The notes below the pieces were generated by a model. The model did no database searches. It was given only the letters and a program-made list of their open reading frames with translations, and had not been told where the DNA came from. This document shows, in pieces, positions 34,359 to 42,472 of a DNA stretch of 64,000 bases. Position 1 is the first letter of the stretch. Each line of letters begins with the position of its first letter. This DNA comes from Massilia sp. Mn16-1_5 (lineage in GTDB: Bacteria; Pseudomonadota; Gammaproteobacteria; Burkholderiales; Burkholderiaceae_D), in NCBI RefSeq assembly GCF_004798585.1, contig NZ_PPXQ01000007.1, forward strand, positions 207,425 to 271,424, read 5' to 3'. The position numbers and the translations under genes are program-made.

Positions 34359-35718
34359 CGCGGGCGCGCCGCCCTGGTCCCTGCGCCGGCGCCTGCTGGC
34401 CGCGATCCTGGCCGCCAGCACGGTGCTGTGGCTGGGCAGCCTGGGCACCGTCACCGTGATCGCCTGGCAGGAAACGGGAGAGGTGTTCGACGACGCGCTC
34501 GAGGAATCGGCGTACATGCTGATGGCCGCCACCACCGATCTCGACGCACGTGGCCTGCTGGCACCGCTGCCGGCCTCGGAACGCAATGCGCGCAAGGTCG
34601 ACATGCAATACCAGGTGGTCGCGAACGGCCGGGTGCTCCAGCGTAGCGCCGGCGCACCCGCCGCACCCTTCGTCGCCGCTTTCGACGACGATCACGGTTT
34701 CGTCGACCTCGCCGCGATGGGTGAGCGCTGGCGCGTGTTCGTGGTGCGTGACGAGGCGCGCCGCTTCGAGGTACAGGTCGGCCAGCAGGCCGACAAACGT
34801 CTCGACATCCTGGAAGAACTGGGCGAAGCGCTGTGGTTGCCGGTGCTGGGTTTTCTCGTTCTGCTGGCCCTAGTGTGCTGGTGGCTGACCGGGCGCGTGT
34901 TGCAGCCGCTGCGCCGCACCGCCGCCGCGATCGGCGCCAAGACCCCGGACGACCTGGCGCAGGTGGACACAAGCGGCCAGCCGCGCGAACTGCTGCCGAT
35001 GACCAGGGCACTCAACGAGGTGCTGGCGCGCCTGGACGCGGCGCTGCAGGCCGAACGCCGCTTCACCGCCGATGCCGCCCACGAACTGCGCACGCCGCTG
35101 GCCGGCCTGCACATGCACGTACAGCTGCTGCAGCGCCAGCATCCCGACCTGCTTGCGCCCTTCCAGAAGCTACGCCAGGACATCGCCCGCCTGACGGCAC
35201 TGGTCGACAGCCTCTTGATGCTGGCGCGCCTCGATCCGCTGGTGCGCAAGCAGCTGGAAGGGCAGGCGCTAGAGTTGGCGCCCCTGTTCGCGCAATTGCA
35301 GGCCGAGCATGCCGATGAGGCGGCCCGACGCGGTATTGCCCTGTCGCTGCGCTGCGACATCGAATCCGTGCGGGCGGATCCGCAGATGCTCGCCATCGTA
35401 CTGCGCAACCTGGTGAATAACGCGCTGCGCTATTGCCCGGCGGGCAGCCGGGTCGAGGTCGAGGCCTGCCGTCATGCGGGCCGCGACCGGATCATGGTGC
35501 GCGACGACGGCCCCGGCGTGGACGAGACCAGCCGCCGGCGCCTGACCGAGCGCTTTTTCCGTGTGCTGGGCCAGGAGGAGGGCGGCAGTGGGCTGGGCCT
35601 GTCGATCGTCCAGCGCATCGCGGATTTGCACGGCATCGCGCTCACCTTCGGTCCGGGCCTGGAAGGACGTGGACTGGGCGTGACGCTCGATTGGCCTTCT
35701 CAAGATCGCGCTTCTTAA
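34351..35718 (+). CDS. Sensor histidine kinase, QseC-like
   Basis: A 455-residue membrane kinase. TM1 is about residues 12-38 (LLAAILAASTVLWLGSLGTV), a periplasmic sensor follows to ~155, and TM2 is VLGFLVLLALVCWWLTG. A HAMP-like stretch leads to the H box DAAHELRTPLAGLHMHVQ, then N box NLVNNALRYCP, and G boxes DDGPGVDE and GGSGLGLSIV. All catalytic blocks are intact. It shares an operon with the response regulator and overlaps it by eight bases. Confidence 0.92.
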   Translation: MPSAGAPPWSLRRRLLAAILAASTVLWLGSLGTVTVIAWQETGEVFDDALEESAYMLMAATTDLDARGLLAPLPASERNARKVDMQYQVVANGRVLQRSAGAPAAPFVAAFDDDHGFVDLAAMGERWRVFVVRDEARRFEVQVGQQADKRLDILEELGEALWLPVLGFLVLLALVCWWLTGRVLQPLRRTAAAIGAKTPDDLAQVDTSGQPRELLPMTRALNEVLARLDAALQAERRFTADAAHELRTPLAGLHMHVQLLQRQHPDLLAPFQKLRQDIARLTALVDSLLMLARLDPLVRKQLEGQALELAPLFAQLQAEHADEAARRGIALSLRCDIESVRADPQMLAIVLRNLVNNALRYCPAGSRVEVEACRHAGRDRIMVRDDGPGVDETSRRRLTERFFRVLGQEEGGSGLGLSIVQRIADLHGIALTFGPGLEGRGLGVTLDWPSQDRAS

Positions 35719-35777
35719 GATCGCATTAATGTCGCGCCGGTGTAATGGGCCATCCATTCACCAGACAAGGAGCGACC

Positions 35778-36185
35778 ATGCACCGCATTTTTCAACTGTC
35801 CACCATCACGACCCTGCTCGCCGCCTCGGCCTTCGCCATCGCCCAGCCAACCGGCTACACGGACCCCTCGAACAAGCCTGCCGCCGCGGCCGGCTACACC
35901 GGGCCGACCAGTGTGCCCCTGGTGACGGCCAAGGATTTACTGGACAAGGGCAAGGACGACCAGGTCGCGCGCCTGCAGGGCAAGTTGCTCAGCCACAAGG
36001 GCGGCGAGGACTATGAATTCGCCGACGCCAGCGGCAAGATCACGGTCGAAATCGACGCCAAGTATTTTCCGGCCGGCGTGAGCATCGACCAGAATACGGT
36101 GGTCGAGCTGACCGGCGAATTCGATAAGGAAACCTTTGGTGAATCGAGCTTCGACGTCAAACAGCTGAAGGTCGTCGGCAAATAA
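35778..36185 (+). CDS. ygiW: YgiW/YdeI-family OB-fold stress protein
   Basis: A 135-residue periplasmic protein from ATG 35778 (AAGGAGCG upstream). The signal peptide is ITTLLAASAFAIAQ. The BOF/OB-fold part contains ARLQGKLLSHKGGEDYEF, DASGKITVEIDAKYF and VELTGEFDKETFGESSFDVKQLKVV. In enteric bacteria ygiW lies beside qseBC and affects stress tolerance; the gene order here (after the two-component pair) supports the QseBC-like reading. The symbol is by family. Confidence 0.85.
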   Translation: MHRIFQLSTITTLLAASAFAIAQPTGYTDPSNKPAAAAGYTGPTSVPLVTAKDLLDKGKDDQVARLQGKLLSHKGGEDYEFADASGKITVEIDAKYFPAGVSIDQNTVVELTGEFDKETFGESSFDVKQLKVVGK

Positions 36186-36188
36186 ACA

Positions 36189-36214
36189 AACAAAACGCCA
36201 CCGCGGGGTGGCGT
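36189..36214 (-). terminator. Terminator of the NTF2-fold gene
   Basis: ACGCCACC and GGTGGCGT pair around GCGG. Read on the minus strand it is followed by TTTTGTTTGTTT. Confidence 0.7.
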
Positions 36215-36236
36215 CGTGTCGCGTCTTCCAGGCGCT

Positions 36237-36680
36237 TCAATGATGGAGCGATGCTCCGGTCGTTGCCTGGCCGGGCTGGCCGGGCCGATAGGCCTTTTCG
36301 CCTGCCGCGGTGTCGTGATAGTCCTGGAAGCGTACCACTTTACCGTCGCGTATCGTGAACACGTGCACCCAGGGACTGTCGTAGGTGCGTCCGGTTTGCC
36401 GGACCAGCCAGGTTGCTTCGCCGGTGACGACGACCTTGTCGCCTTCGGCGATGATGTCCTTCGGTTCGAAGCGCAGCGCCTGCGCGGCCTCGTCGAGTTC
36501 CTTGAAGAATCGGGCAATCGCGGCCTTGCCTTTGTGTAGGCCGGAGAAGGGAACGTTGTCTACCTCGGGTTCGATCCAGAGCGCGTCCTCCTGGTAACTC
36601 TCCAGGAGCTGCGGGATATCGCCCTTCTGGAACATCTGGTAGCCTTCCATGATTAGCCGCTTGTTTTCCTGTGCATCCAT
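36237..36680 (-). CDS. NTF2-like / SnoaL-fold protein, second paralogue
   Basis: A 147-residue protein from ATG 36680, which has AGGAGG directly upstream. MDAQENKRLIMEGYQMFQKGD, EDALWIEPE, FSGLHKGKAAIARFF and WVHVFTIRDGKVVRFQDYHD match the gene at 12617-13075 in order, with moderate identity. The C-terminal tail is low-complexity (PGQPGQATTGASLHH). Its role is unknown. It converges with ygiW. Confidence 0.85.
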   Translation of the reverse strand: MDAQENKRLIMEGYQMFQKGDIPQLLESYQEDALWIEPEVDNVPFSGLHKGKAAIARFFKELDEAAQALRFEPKDIIAEGDKVVVTGEATWLVRQTGRTYDSPWVHVFTIRDGKVVRFQDYHDTAAGEKAYRPGQPGQATTGASLHH

Positions 36681-36826
36681 GTCAGCCTCCTGGTATAGCC
36701 GGTGAAATCGGCCGTCCAGCGGCAATCGCGTCCGTTCATGCCACGGCCGATCGATCCTTTCAGCGTAATGCGCGGCGCATGGATGTCAAGCCGGACAGGT
36801 GGTTCATTCACACAAAGGAGCGCAAC

Positions 36827-37036
36827 ATGACGGACGGATTCAAGGTTGGCGACAAGGTGCAGTGGCATTCTTCCCAGGGAACGGTAACCGGCACGGTCAA
36901 GAAGAAGCTGACGGAGCCGACCGATATCAAGGGCCACCACGTGGCCGCTTCCAAGGAGAATCCGGAATACCTGGTCGTCAGCGACAAGACCGGCGCCGAA
37001 GCGGCGCACAAACCCGATGCGCTGAGCAAGGCATGA
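36827..37036 (+). CDS. DUF2945 / HVA1-family small protein
   Basis: A 69-residue protein from ATG 36827 with AAAGGAG upstream. The pattern is FKVGDKVQWHSSQGTVTGTV, then HHVAASKENPEYLVVSDKTG and AAHKPDAL. It is a TUDOR-like small family of unknown role. The stop overlaps the next start by four bases (ATGA). Confidence 0.88.
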   Translation: MTDGFKVGDKVQWHSSQGTVTGTVKKKLTEPTDIKGHHVAASKENPEYLVVSDKTGAEAAHKPDALSKA

Positions 37037-37422
37037 GCGCACCAACGACGGCGAGCTCGCCCTCCGAGCTGATCGACGGGCGTATCCGCGAACTGGGCGG
37101 CTGGCGCGGCGCCTTGCTGGAGGAGGTCCGGCGCCTGATCCTGCAGGCCGACCCCGAGGTGGTCGAGGAGTGGAAATGGCAGGTGCCGGTATGGTCGCAG
37201 GACGGCATCCTCTGCACCGGCGAAGCCTATAAAGCGCACGTGAAGCTGACCTTCCCGAAAGGCGCGGCGCTCAGCGATCCGGCCGGCCTGTTCAATGCCA
37301 GCCTGGACGGCAATGCGCGGCGCGCGATCGACCTGAAGGAAGGCGAGCGCCTCGACGCCGACGCCTTCGTGGCGCTGATTCGCAGGGCCATTGAAGCAAA
37401 TCGTAGTAAAAAGAAGCCATGA
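37033..37422 (+). CDS. DUF1801 domain protein
   Basis: A 129-residue protein with the YdhG/DUF1801 pattern: LLEEVRRLILQADPEVVEEWKW, VPVWSQDGILCTGEAYKAHVKLTF, and LIRRAIEANRSKKKP at the end. The family is a cytoplasmic YdhG-like fold of unknown role. It is translationally coupled to the DUF2945 gene by ATGA overlap. Confidence 0.88.
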   Translation: MSAPTTASSPSELIDGRIRELGGWRGALLEEVRRLILQADPEVVEEWKWQVPVWSQDGILCTGEAYKAHVKLTFPKGAALSDPAGLFNASLDGNARRAIDLKEGERLDADAFVALIRRAIEANRSKKKP

Positions 37423-37517
37423 CCACAAAAACGCCATCGGCAGGCGGCCGCTCCTGACCAGCCGGGTTGTCCGGTGGTAAGCTATTCATGTTGTCACTTC
37501 CAACCTGAAGGAATGCC

Positions 37518-38657
37518 ATGAAACCGCTGTTCTCCTCCGACGACGAAGCGAAGGCGGCCGCCTCGCCAGCCGCGCCTGTTGCCACGCCAGCACCCGCCTT
37601 CCCGCCGCTGGTGGATCCGGCCCGTTCGCCGGACATGCTGCCGGCATCGCTGTCGGATCCGAGCCCGGCACCCGTCGTGCGCGTCGATATCTCCGGTATC
37701 GACGACAAGGCCATCGAATCTCTGGGCGGCTCCACCGGCGCCGGCGTGGCCAAGGTCTCGGCCAAGCTGCTGGGCACCGTGCGCGCGTCGGACGCCGACG
37801 TGTTCGGCGCGCAGCTGAACGAACTGATCGCCGCCTCGAAGGGCCTGGACCCGGCCAAGCTGCGCTCGGGCGGCCTGCTGTCGCGCGTCACGAACATGTT
37901 TGGCTCGGTCAAGGAAAAGATGCTGTCGCAGTACCAGGTGGTCGAATCGCGCATGGACACCCTGGTGTCGGAGATGACGCGCCATGCCAACGTGCACCGC
38001 AATCGCATCCACGACTTCGACGAGATGTACAAGGGCCTGGAAATGTACTACCAGGGCCTGGATGCCGACGTGAAGAAGGGCGAAGCCTGGGCCGACCGGC
38101 TGCGCCAGGCGGTCGCGCAGCAGGCTGCACCGGCGAATGCCTTCGAGGCCCAGCAGGCCACCGAACTCAAGCGCCGTCTGGAACGTCTGGAAAAGCGCAT
38201 CGACGATTTAAAACGCGCCATGTTGATGGCCACGCAGATGGTGCCGCAGATCCGCCTGTCGCAGGACAACGCCCGTGCGCTGACGGACACCTTTACCGAC
38301 ATCGTCAACGTCTCGATCCCCGCCTGGCGCAACGTGTTCTCGCTCTACCTGCTGCAGCTGGAAGCCAAGCAGAGCGCCGCGGTGGCGAATGCCGCCTACG
38401 ACGCCACCGACGCGGCCTTCCGCGCCCAGGCCGACATGCTGCTGGAGAATACGGAGACGGTGGCGCGCGCCAAGCAGCGTTCCCTGGTCAGCCTGGAAAC
38501 GGCCCAGCACGTGCAGGCGCAGCTGGTGACGGCCTTCGACAAGCTCGAACAGATTTCGCACGAAGGCCAGCAGCGCCGCAAGGACGAGCTGCCGAAACTG
38601 CAGGAACTGGAGCGCGAGCTGATTGCGCGGTTCTCCACGGCTGCGCCAGCGGCCTAA
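37518..38657 (+). CDS. telA: TelA-family toxic-anion resistance protein
   Basis: A 379-residue cytoplasmic protein. After a proline-rich N-terminus (to ~50) it is almost entirely helical, with the TelA family blocks KMLSQYQVVESRMDTLVSEM, HDFDEMYKGLEMYYQGLD, ELKRRLERLEKRIDDLKRAM, ATQMVPQIRLSQDNARALTD and IPAWRNVFSLYLLQLEAKQ. TelA was first linked to tellurite resistance; the true role is unclear, often with TerD proteins at the membrane. The gene before TerD here supports a stress cluster. Confidence 0.88.
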   Translation: MKPLFSSDDEAKAAASPAAPVATPAPAFPPLVDPARSPDMLPASLSDPSPAPVVRVDISGIDDKAIESLGGSTGAGVAKVSAKLLGTVRASDADVFGAQLNELIAASKGLDPAKLRSGGLLSRVTNMFGSVKEKMLSQYQVVESRMDTLVSEMTRHANVHRNRIHDFDEMYKGLEMYYQGLDADVKKGEAWADRLRQAVAQQAAPANAFEAQQATELKRRLERLEKRIDDLKRAMLMATQMVPQIRLSQDNARALTDTFTDIVNVSIPAWRNVFSLYLLQLEAKQSAAVANAAYDATDAAFRAQADMLLENTETVARAKQRSLVSLETAQHVQAQLVTAFDKLEQISHEGQQRRKDELPKLQELERELIARFSTAAPAA

Positions 38658-38688
38658 CTATCATTTTCACCATAAGGAAAATCAAGCC

Positions 38689-39276
38689 ATGTCGACGACG
38701 CTGCAAACCGGCCACCGCATCAACCTCGAAAAGACCGCCCCGGGCTTGAAGCGCGTCCGGATCGGTCTCGGCTGGAAGGTCAACGCGGCCGAGGGCCAGG
38801 CCTTCGACCTCGACTCGTCGGTATTCCTGTGCAGGAAAGACGCGAACGACGATCCGGTCATGATCAGCAACGCCCACTTCGTCTATTACAACCACACGAC
38901 TTCGCCGGATGGCGCGGTCGTGCACTCGGGCGACAACCGCACGGGCGACAAGGATGGCGACGACGAAGTCATCACCGTCGACCTGGCCCGGGTCGAGCCG
39001 GAAGTCATGGAGATGCCGATCGTGGTGACCATCCACGAAGCCGAGGCGCGCAAGCAGACCTTCGGGCGCGTCACCGACGCCTACGTCAAGGTGTACAACG
39101 ACGACACCGGCGAGGTGATCGCCGAATACGACCTCGACGCGGACTACTCGGACAAGACCGCGCTGCAGTTCGGCTCGCTGTACCGCCGTGATGGCGAATG
39201 GCGCTTCCAGGCCGTCGGCGCCGGCTTCAAGCTGAACCTGGCGACCTTTATTCGCAAGCTGGGCGGCACCGTCTGA
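38689..39276 (+). CDS. terD: TerD-family calcium-binding stress protein
   Basis: A 195-residue protein. It has the TerD pattern: KRVRIGLGWKVNAAEGQAFDLDSSVFL, HTTSPDGAVVHSGDNRTGDKDGDDE with the acidic Ca2+-binding residues, and YNDDTGEVIAEYDLDADY, then ALQFGSLYRRDGEWRFQAVG. These proteins take part in tellurite and general stress resistance and bind calcium. It is 31 bases after telA and in the same direction as the next gene. Confidence 0.93.
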   Translation: MSTTLQTGHRINLEKTAPGLKRVRIGLGWKVNAAEGQAFDLDSSVFLCRKDANDDPVMISNAHFVYYNHTTSPDGAVVHSGDNRTGDKDGDDEVITVDLARVEPEVMEMPIVVTIHEAEARKQTFGRVTDAYVKVYNDDTGEVIAEYDLDADYSDKTALQFGSLYRRDGEWRFQAVGAGFKLNLATFIRKLGGTV

Positions 39277-39309
39277 GGACGGCCGCGCTCCTGGCATATC
39301 GTGTGACCG

Positions 39310-40176
39310 ATGACACCCAAGGCATTCGAGTTCGGCGCGCAGCCAGAGCCTGCTCCTGATCCGGTACAGCCCCAAGCTGTGCCGCGTGCCTTCGACTTCA
39401 GTGACGCCGCTGCACCGGCTACACCTGCTGGTCCGCCGAAGGCGCTGTCCTTCGACGACCTGCCGCCGGTACCGGCATCGTCGAGCCTTACCGCAAAAGC
39501 TCCGGCCCGAGCGCTGTTCGAAAGCGAAGACCATCCGGCGGTGCGCGACGCCCTCGCCATCGCGCGGGCCGAGCATCCCTTGTTGTTCGAGCAGGAGGAG
39601 GGACGCCTGGCAGTCCTGTTCAGGCGCATCCTGCCCGTCAGGCTGGGCCTGGTCACGCAGTGGGCGGAGGAGCCCCTGCACGAGCAGGCCGCGCTGCTGC
39701 AACCGATCACCGAGCTGGTCCTGAAGTTTTCGGAGATAGGCGTGCCCGCACTGCTGGACGCCGCGCTGGAAAGCACCAGAGCGCCAACGGGCATGTTCGA
39801 GAAACTGTTCCGCCGGCCGGCGCCGCCCGCCGAATACAAGCCGGCCCTGCTTGCCAGCCGCGCGCAGCTCGTCCAGCTCATGGCAGACAGCGAAGTGGCC
39901 CTGCGCAAGCTGGAAGCGTCGGCCAAGGAACTGAATCTGCACGGGCTGGTACTGGCCGTCGTCTCGACGCTGGCCGCCGGCGCCTCGGACGTGACCCTGG
40001 ATGCGCTGCTGCAGCGCCGCACCCTGATCGGGCAGGCGGTGCGCCAGGCCGAGCTGTCGACGCTGCAGATGGAGCAGGTGCGCCAGCAGGCCGCCGACCT
40101 GATTGGCCAGGTGTCGTCCTTCCTGACGGTGACCTTGCCGGCGCTCGAGATGGCGCAGGCGCAGGGAGGCGGATAG
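39310..40176 (+). CDS. Uncharacterised helical protein of the TelA-TerD cluster
   Basis: A 288-residue protein without a recognised domain. The first ~75 residues are disordered and carry a short motif repeated four times: KAFEFG, RAFDFS, KALSFD and RALFES, each followed by an acidic Pro-rich stretch. From about residue 80 the rest is helical (RLAVLFRRILPVRLGLV, ALLASRAQLVQLMADSE, QQAADLIGQVSSFLTV). No signal or membrane segment. It starts 33 bases after terD and is likely co-transcribed. A partner for TelA is a guess. No strong ribosome-binding site. Confidence 0.65.
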   Translation: MTPKAFEFGAQPEPAPDPVQPQAVPRAFDFSDAAAPATPAGPPKALSFDDLPPVPASSSLTAKAPARALFESEDHPAVRDALAIARAEHPLLFEQEEGRLAVLFRRILPVRLGLVTQWAEEPLHEQAALLQPITELVLKFSEIGVPALLDAALESTRAPTGMFEKLFRRPAPPAEYKPALLASRAQLVQLMADSEVALRKLEASAKELNLHGLVLAVVSTLAAGASDVTLDALLQRRTLIGQAVRQAELSTLQMEQVRQQAADLIGQVSSFLTVTLPALEMAQAQGGG

Positions 40177-40425
40177 CGCGCGTCCGCGTTGCCTTGTGCC
40201 GTTCAGGTGCGCCCTGATGGCGCGCTCGGTGAAGCTCACTGATCAAGGAGACGCGCGAATCGAACTATCCTTTCATGTTGTTTCAATGATACTGATGAGC
40301 TATGATGTCCTTGCACCGGGTCATGGTGCCCTCTCATTCGCATGCGCAAGTCATTCCGCCAAATGTGAGCGAAAAGATGTACCGCAGACACCCGCGTCCG
40401 TGCAGCTTTCCCCTGGAGAATATAG

Positions 40426-41319
40426 ATGAGTAAGATCGTGCTGCGCGCCACTGAACGGTCCGCACTTGAGCGCGCGCTCGACCATTGCAGACAATGGGCT
40501 GCACGACATCAGGCAGAGGTAGGGGTTGCAGAGATGGCACTTGGTGCTGCAATCGTGTCGTGGGGCGTAACGAGTGGCCAGATCGTATTGGGCCGGGACG
40601 TGGCAGGGAGCCGGCTGCGGGACATCGGTGGCTTGGCGGGACTTGGGGTCGGAGCTTCCGCGTCAGCGGCTCTGGCGATGACGCTGCTGAAGGGCGTGTT
40701 TGTCGGCGGTGTCGGAATGGTTGCTGGGGTTACTTGTGTTCCCGCAGCGGTCATCATCGGGGGAGGAGCCGCAATTCTGGGTAGTTTCGGTTACGTGTTG
40801 GGAGACCAGCTCGATGCGCTACTCGAGGTATCCGGCGGATTCGGTGACTTGCTGCTCGATGGGGCGGCTGTCGCGGTCGGTGTGGCATTAATCATTGATG
40901 GGGCACGTCGAGTCGTGAACGATGAACGGGTATTGTCGTCGGCTTCGAGGTTCAGGGAGGGCGTGATCAGTCTCGTTCCTCAGGCGTCCGAAGCGGTTGC
41001 CGCCACGTGGGATGACCTGCAAGCGTTTGTAAAGGAAGCCGCAGACAGTCCTTCGGCATACGCAGCCAGCGGTGCAAGCGCCTTGGCCGGTGCCGCCATC
41101 GGAAGTTCCATCGCTGCCGGTTCGGTAACGGTACTGGGATCGAGCGGCCTTGGCGCAGCCGCATTATCCCTGGGCCTGGTTTCCGCACCTGTCTGGCCTA
41201 TCGTAGCCTGCGGCGCCGCCGGCCTGGCGCTTGGATTAGCGGCATGGAAGGGTGTCCACCATCTACGAGACCGCGACAATTCTCCTACCCCTGCAACTGA
41301 CGAACCTCCTCATGTTTGA
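40426..41319 (+). CDS. Glycine/alanine-rich membrane protein, unknown
   Basis: A 297-residue protein from ATG 40426 with GGAG upstream. Several hydrophobic, Gly-rich segments are seen: GGLAGLGVGASASAALAM, GVFVGGVGMVAGVTC, VIIGGGAAILGSFGYVLG, LLLDGAAVAVGVALII and, near the end, GLGAAALSLGLVSAPVWP. The charged N-terminal 30 residues are cytoplasmic-like. No family was recognised. The GIY-YIG nuclease gene follows 34 bases later in the same direction, so the two may function together. Confidence 0.6.
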   Translation: MSKIVLRATERSALERALDHCRQWAARHQAEVGVAEMALGAAIVSWGVTSGQIVLGRDVAGSRLRDIGGLAGLGVGASASAALAMTLLKGVFVGGVGMVAGVTCVPAAVIIGGGAAILGSFGYVLGDQLDALLEVSGGFGDLLLDGAAVAVGVALIIDGARRVVNDERVLSSASRFREGVISLVPQASEAVAATWDDLQAFVKEAADSPSAYAASGASALAGAAIGSSIAAGSVTVLGSSGLGAAALSLGLVSAPVWPIVACGAAGLALGLAAWKGVHHLRDRDNSPTPATDEPPHV

Positions 41320-41353
41320 CTGAAACAGGACACCGTCAAAGCCGTCCAATCTC

Positions 41354-42223
41354 ATGCATATCGACCAGAATCTTCTCGACTTACTCGCTGAACAAGGTAT
41401 CAATCCCGAAGCGCAGCAAATTACACTCATGCGCCACGCGGACAAACGTTACCCGCTTGTCAAATACATCGGTACGCGTGCTCTCAACCTGTATCAAGCG
41501 GTGCAACCAAGGCGCATGCCGGAAGGAAGTCTTGTAGCATCGTTTTTTGGACACCGGCCTGGTCATGGCCTGTTGCTTGGCGTCTGGCGTGTGCAAGCTG
41601 TAATGCCAGCAGGCGAGGCGGTCCGCCAAGGCTTAACCGCAGGCAGCTTCGAGCCGCTGCATGAAGAGTGGACCGGATATTTCCACGATCTTCAGGAAAC
41701 CGGTTTTCTTGCGGAGCAGCGATTGAAGTTGGAAATCAAGTGGCTGGGCAAGGAGTTGGCCTGGCGAAGGGTCTTGTATCCGGCTGACGCGGCCACTGCC
41801 AGAGCTTCCTATCCAGTTTCCATACGACAGGAATGCGCAATCCCGTTCGGCGGGCTGGCCGGTGCATCGCTGGTCATGTCCGAATTGAAAATCGCATTGC
41901 AGGATGCCGCCTGGCAGCAAGGATTGCTGGGAATTAGTGCGATCTACCTGATCACGGATGAGCGTAGCGGCGCTCATTACATCGGCTCGGCGAGCGGTCG
42001 CCAGGGTCTGCTAAGCCGTTGGGGGAATTACGCAGCCAGCGGGCACGGAGGGAATATTCGGTTGATGCAACTCCTTGCCGACAATCCGGGACGCGAGCTC
42101 GACTTCCGGTTTACCGTGTTGGAAGTGTTGCCTGCCGACCTGCCAAAACGTGCGGTCATTCTACGAGAGTCGTATTGGAAAATTGCGCTAGGTTCGCGGG
42201 TATTTGGATTGAACCTGAACTAA
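41354..42223 (+). CDS. GIY-YIG nuclease-family protein
   Basis: A 289-residue protein. The C-terminal third (~198-289) is a GIY-YIG nuclease domain: ISAIYLITDERSGAHYIGSAS, then LLSRWGNYAASGH and a conserved Glu in VILRESYWKIALGSR. The N-terminal ~190 residues (LMRHADKRYPLVKYIGTRAL, GHRPGHGLLLGVWRV) form an unassigned domain, possibly a DNA- or protein-binding module. The ATG lacks a good ribosome-binding site. It lies 34 bases after the hydrophobic-protein gene and ends just before the tRNA-Phe terminator. DNA cleavage is predicted; a defence or mobile-element role is speculative. Confidence 0.8.
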   Translation: MHIDQNLLDLLAEQGINPEAQQITLMRHADKRYPLVKYIGTRALNLYQAVQPRRMPEGSLVASFFGHRPGHGLLLGVWRVQAVMPAGEAVRQGLTAGSFEPLHEEWTGYFHDLQETGFLAEQRLKLEIKWLGKELAWRRVLYPADAATARASYPVSIRQECAIPFGGLAGASLVMSELKIALQDAAWQQGLLGISAIYLITDERSGAHYIGSASGRQGLLSRWGNYAASGHGGNIRLMQLLADNPGRELDFRFTVLEVLPADLPKRAVILRESYWKIALGSRVFGLNLN

Positions 42224-42259
42224 ACAAAAACGCCGACCTGAGGAGGTCGGCGTTTTTGT
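42224..42259. terminator. Shared terminator of the GIY-YIG gene and second tRNA-Phe
   Basis: A 16-bp perfect stem (ACAAAAACGCCGACCT with AGGTCGGCGTTTTTGT) around GAGG. It lies directly after the GIY-YIG stop and 17 bases past the tRNA 3' end, with T runs usable in both directions. Confidence 0.88.
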
Positions 42260-42276
42260 TTGTACTGCTGAATTCT

Positions 42277-42352
42277 TGGTGGCCCGGGGCGGAATCGAAC
42301 CACCGACACAAGGATTTTCAATCCTCTGCTCTACCAACTGAGCTACCAGGCC
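42277..42352 (-). tRNA. tRNA-Phe (GAA), copy 2
   Basis: A 76-base tRNA identical to 25841-25916, with encoded CCA. The identity extends through the downstream terminator (129-base block). The upstream side differs. Confidence 0.97.
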
Positions 42353-42364
42353 AAGAGAGGCATG

Positions 42365-42393
42365 ATTATAGCCAGCCGATTCCGGCTCTGCAA
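42365..42393 (-). promoter_or_regulatory. Sigma-70 promoter of the second tRNA-Phe gene
   Basis: On the minus strand TTGCAG (42388-42393), a 17-base spacer and TATAAT (42365-42370), ending 12 bases before the tRNA 5' end. Confidence 0.75.
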
Positions 42394-42472
42394 GTCCTCG
42401 TTGCAACTTTCTTCGGCCAGGGCCGCCGGCGGACCTGAGGTGCGCAGGGGACATCCCGCTATAATGCCTGGC

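Noticed and set aside
36808..37437. A 209-codon minus-strand frame over DUF2945/DUF1801
   Set aside because: Both plus-strand genes match known families and are coupled by ATGA; the antisense frame has no features.
42460..42465. TATAAT as a leaderless promoter of the UbiH-type gene
   Set aside because: It lies only seven bases from the ATG and has no -35 partner at a proper distance.
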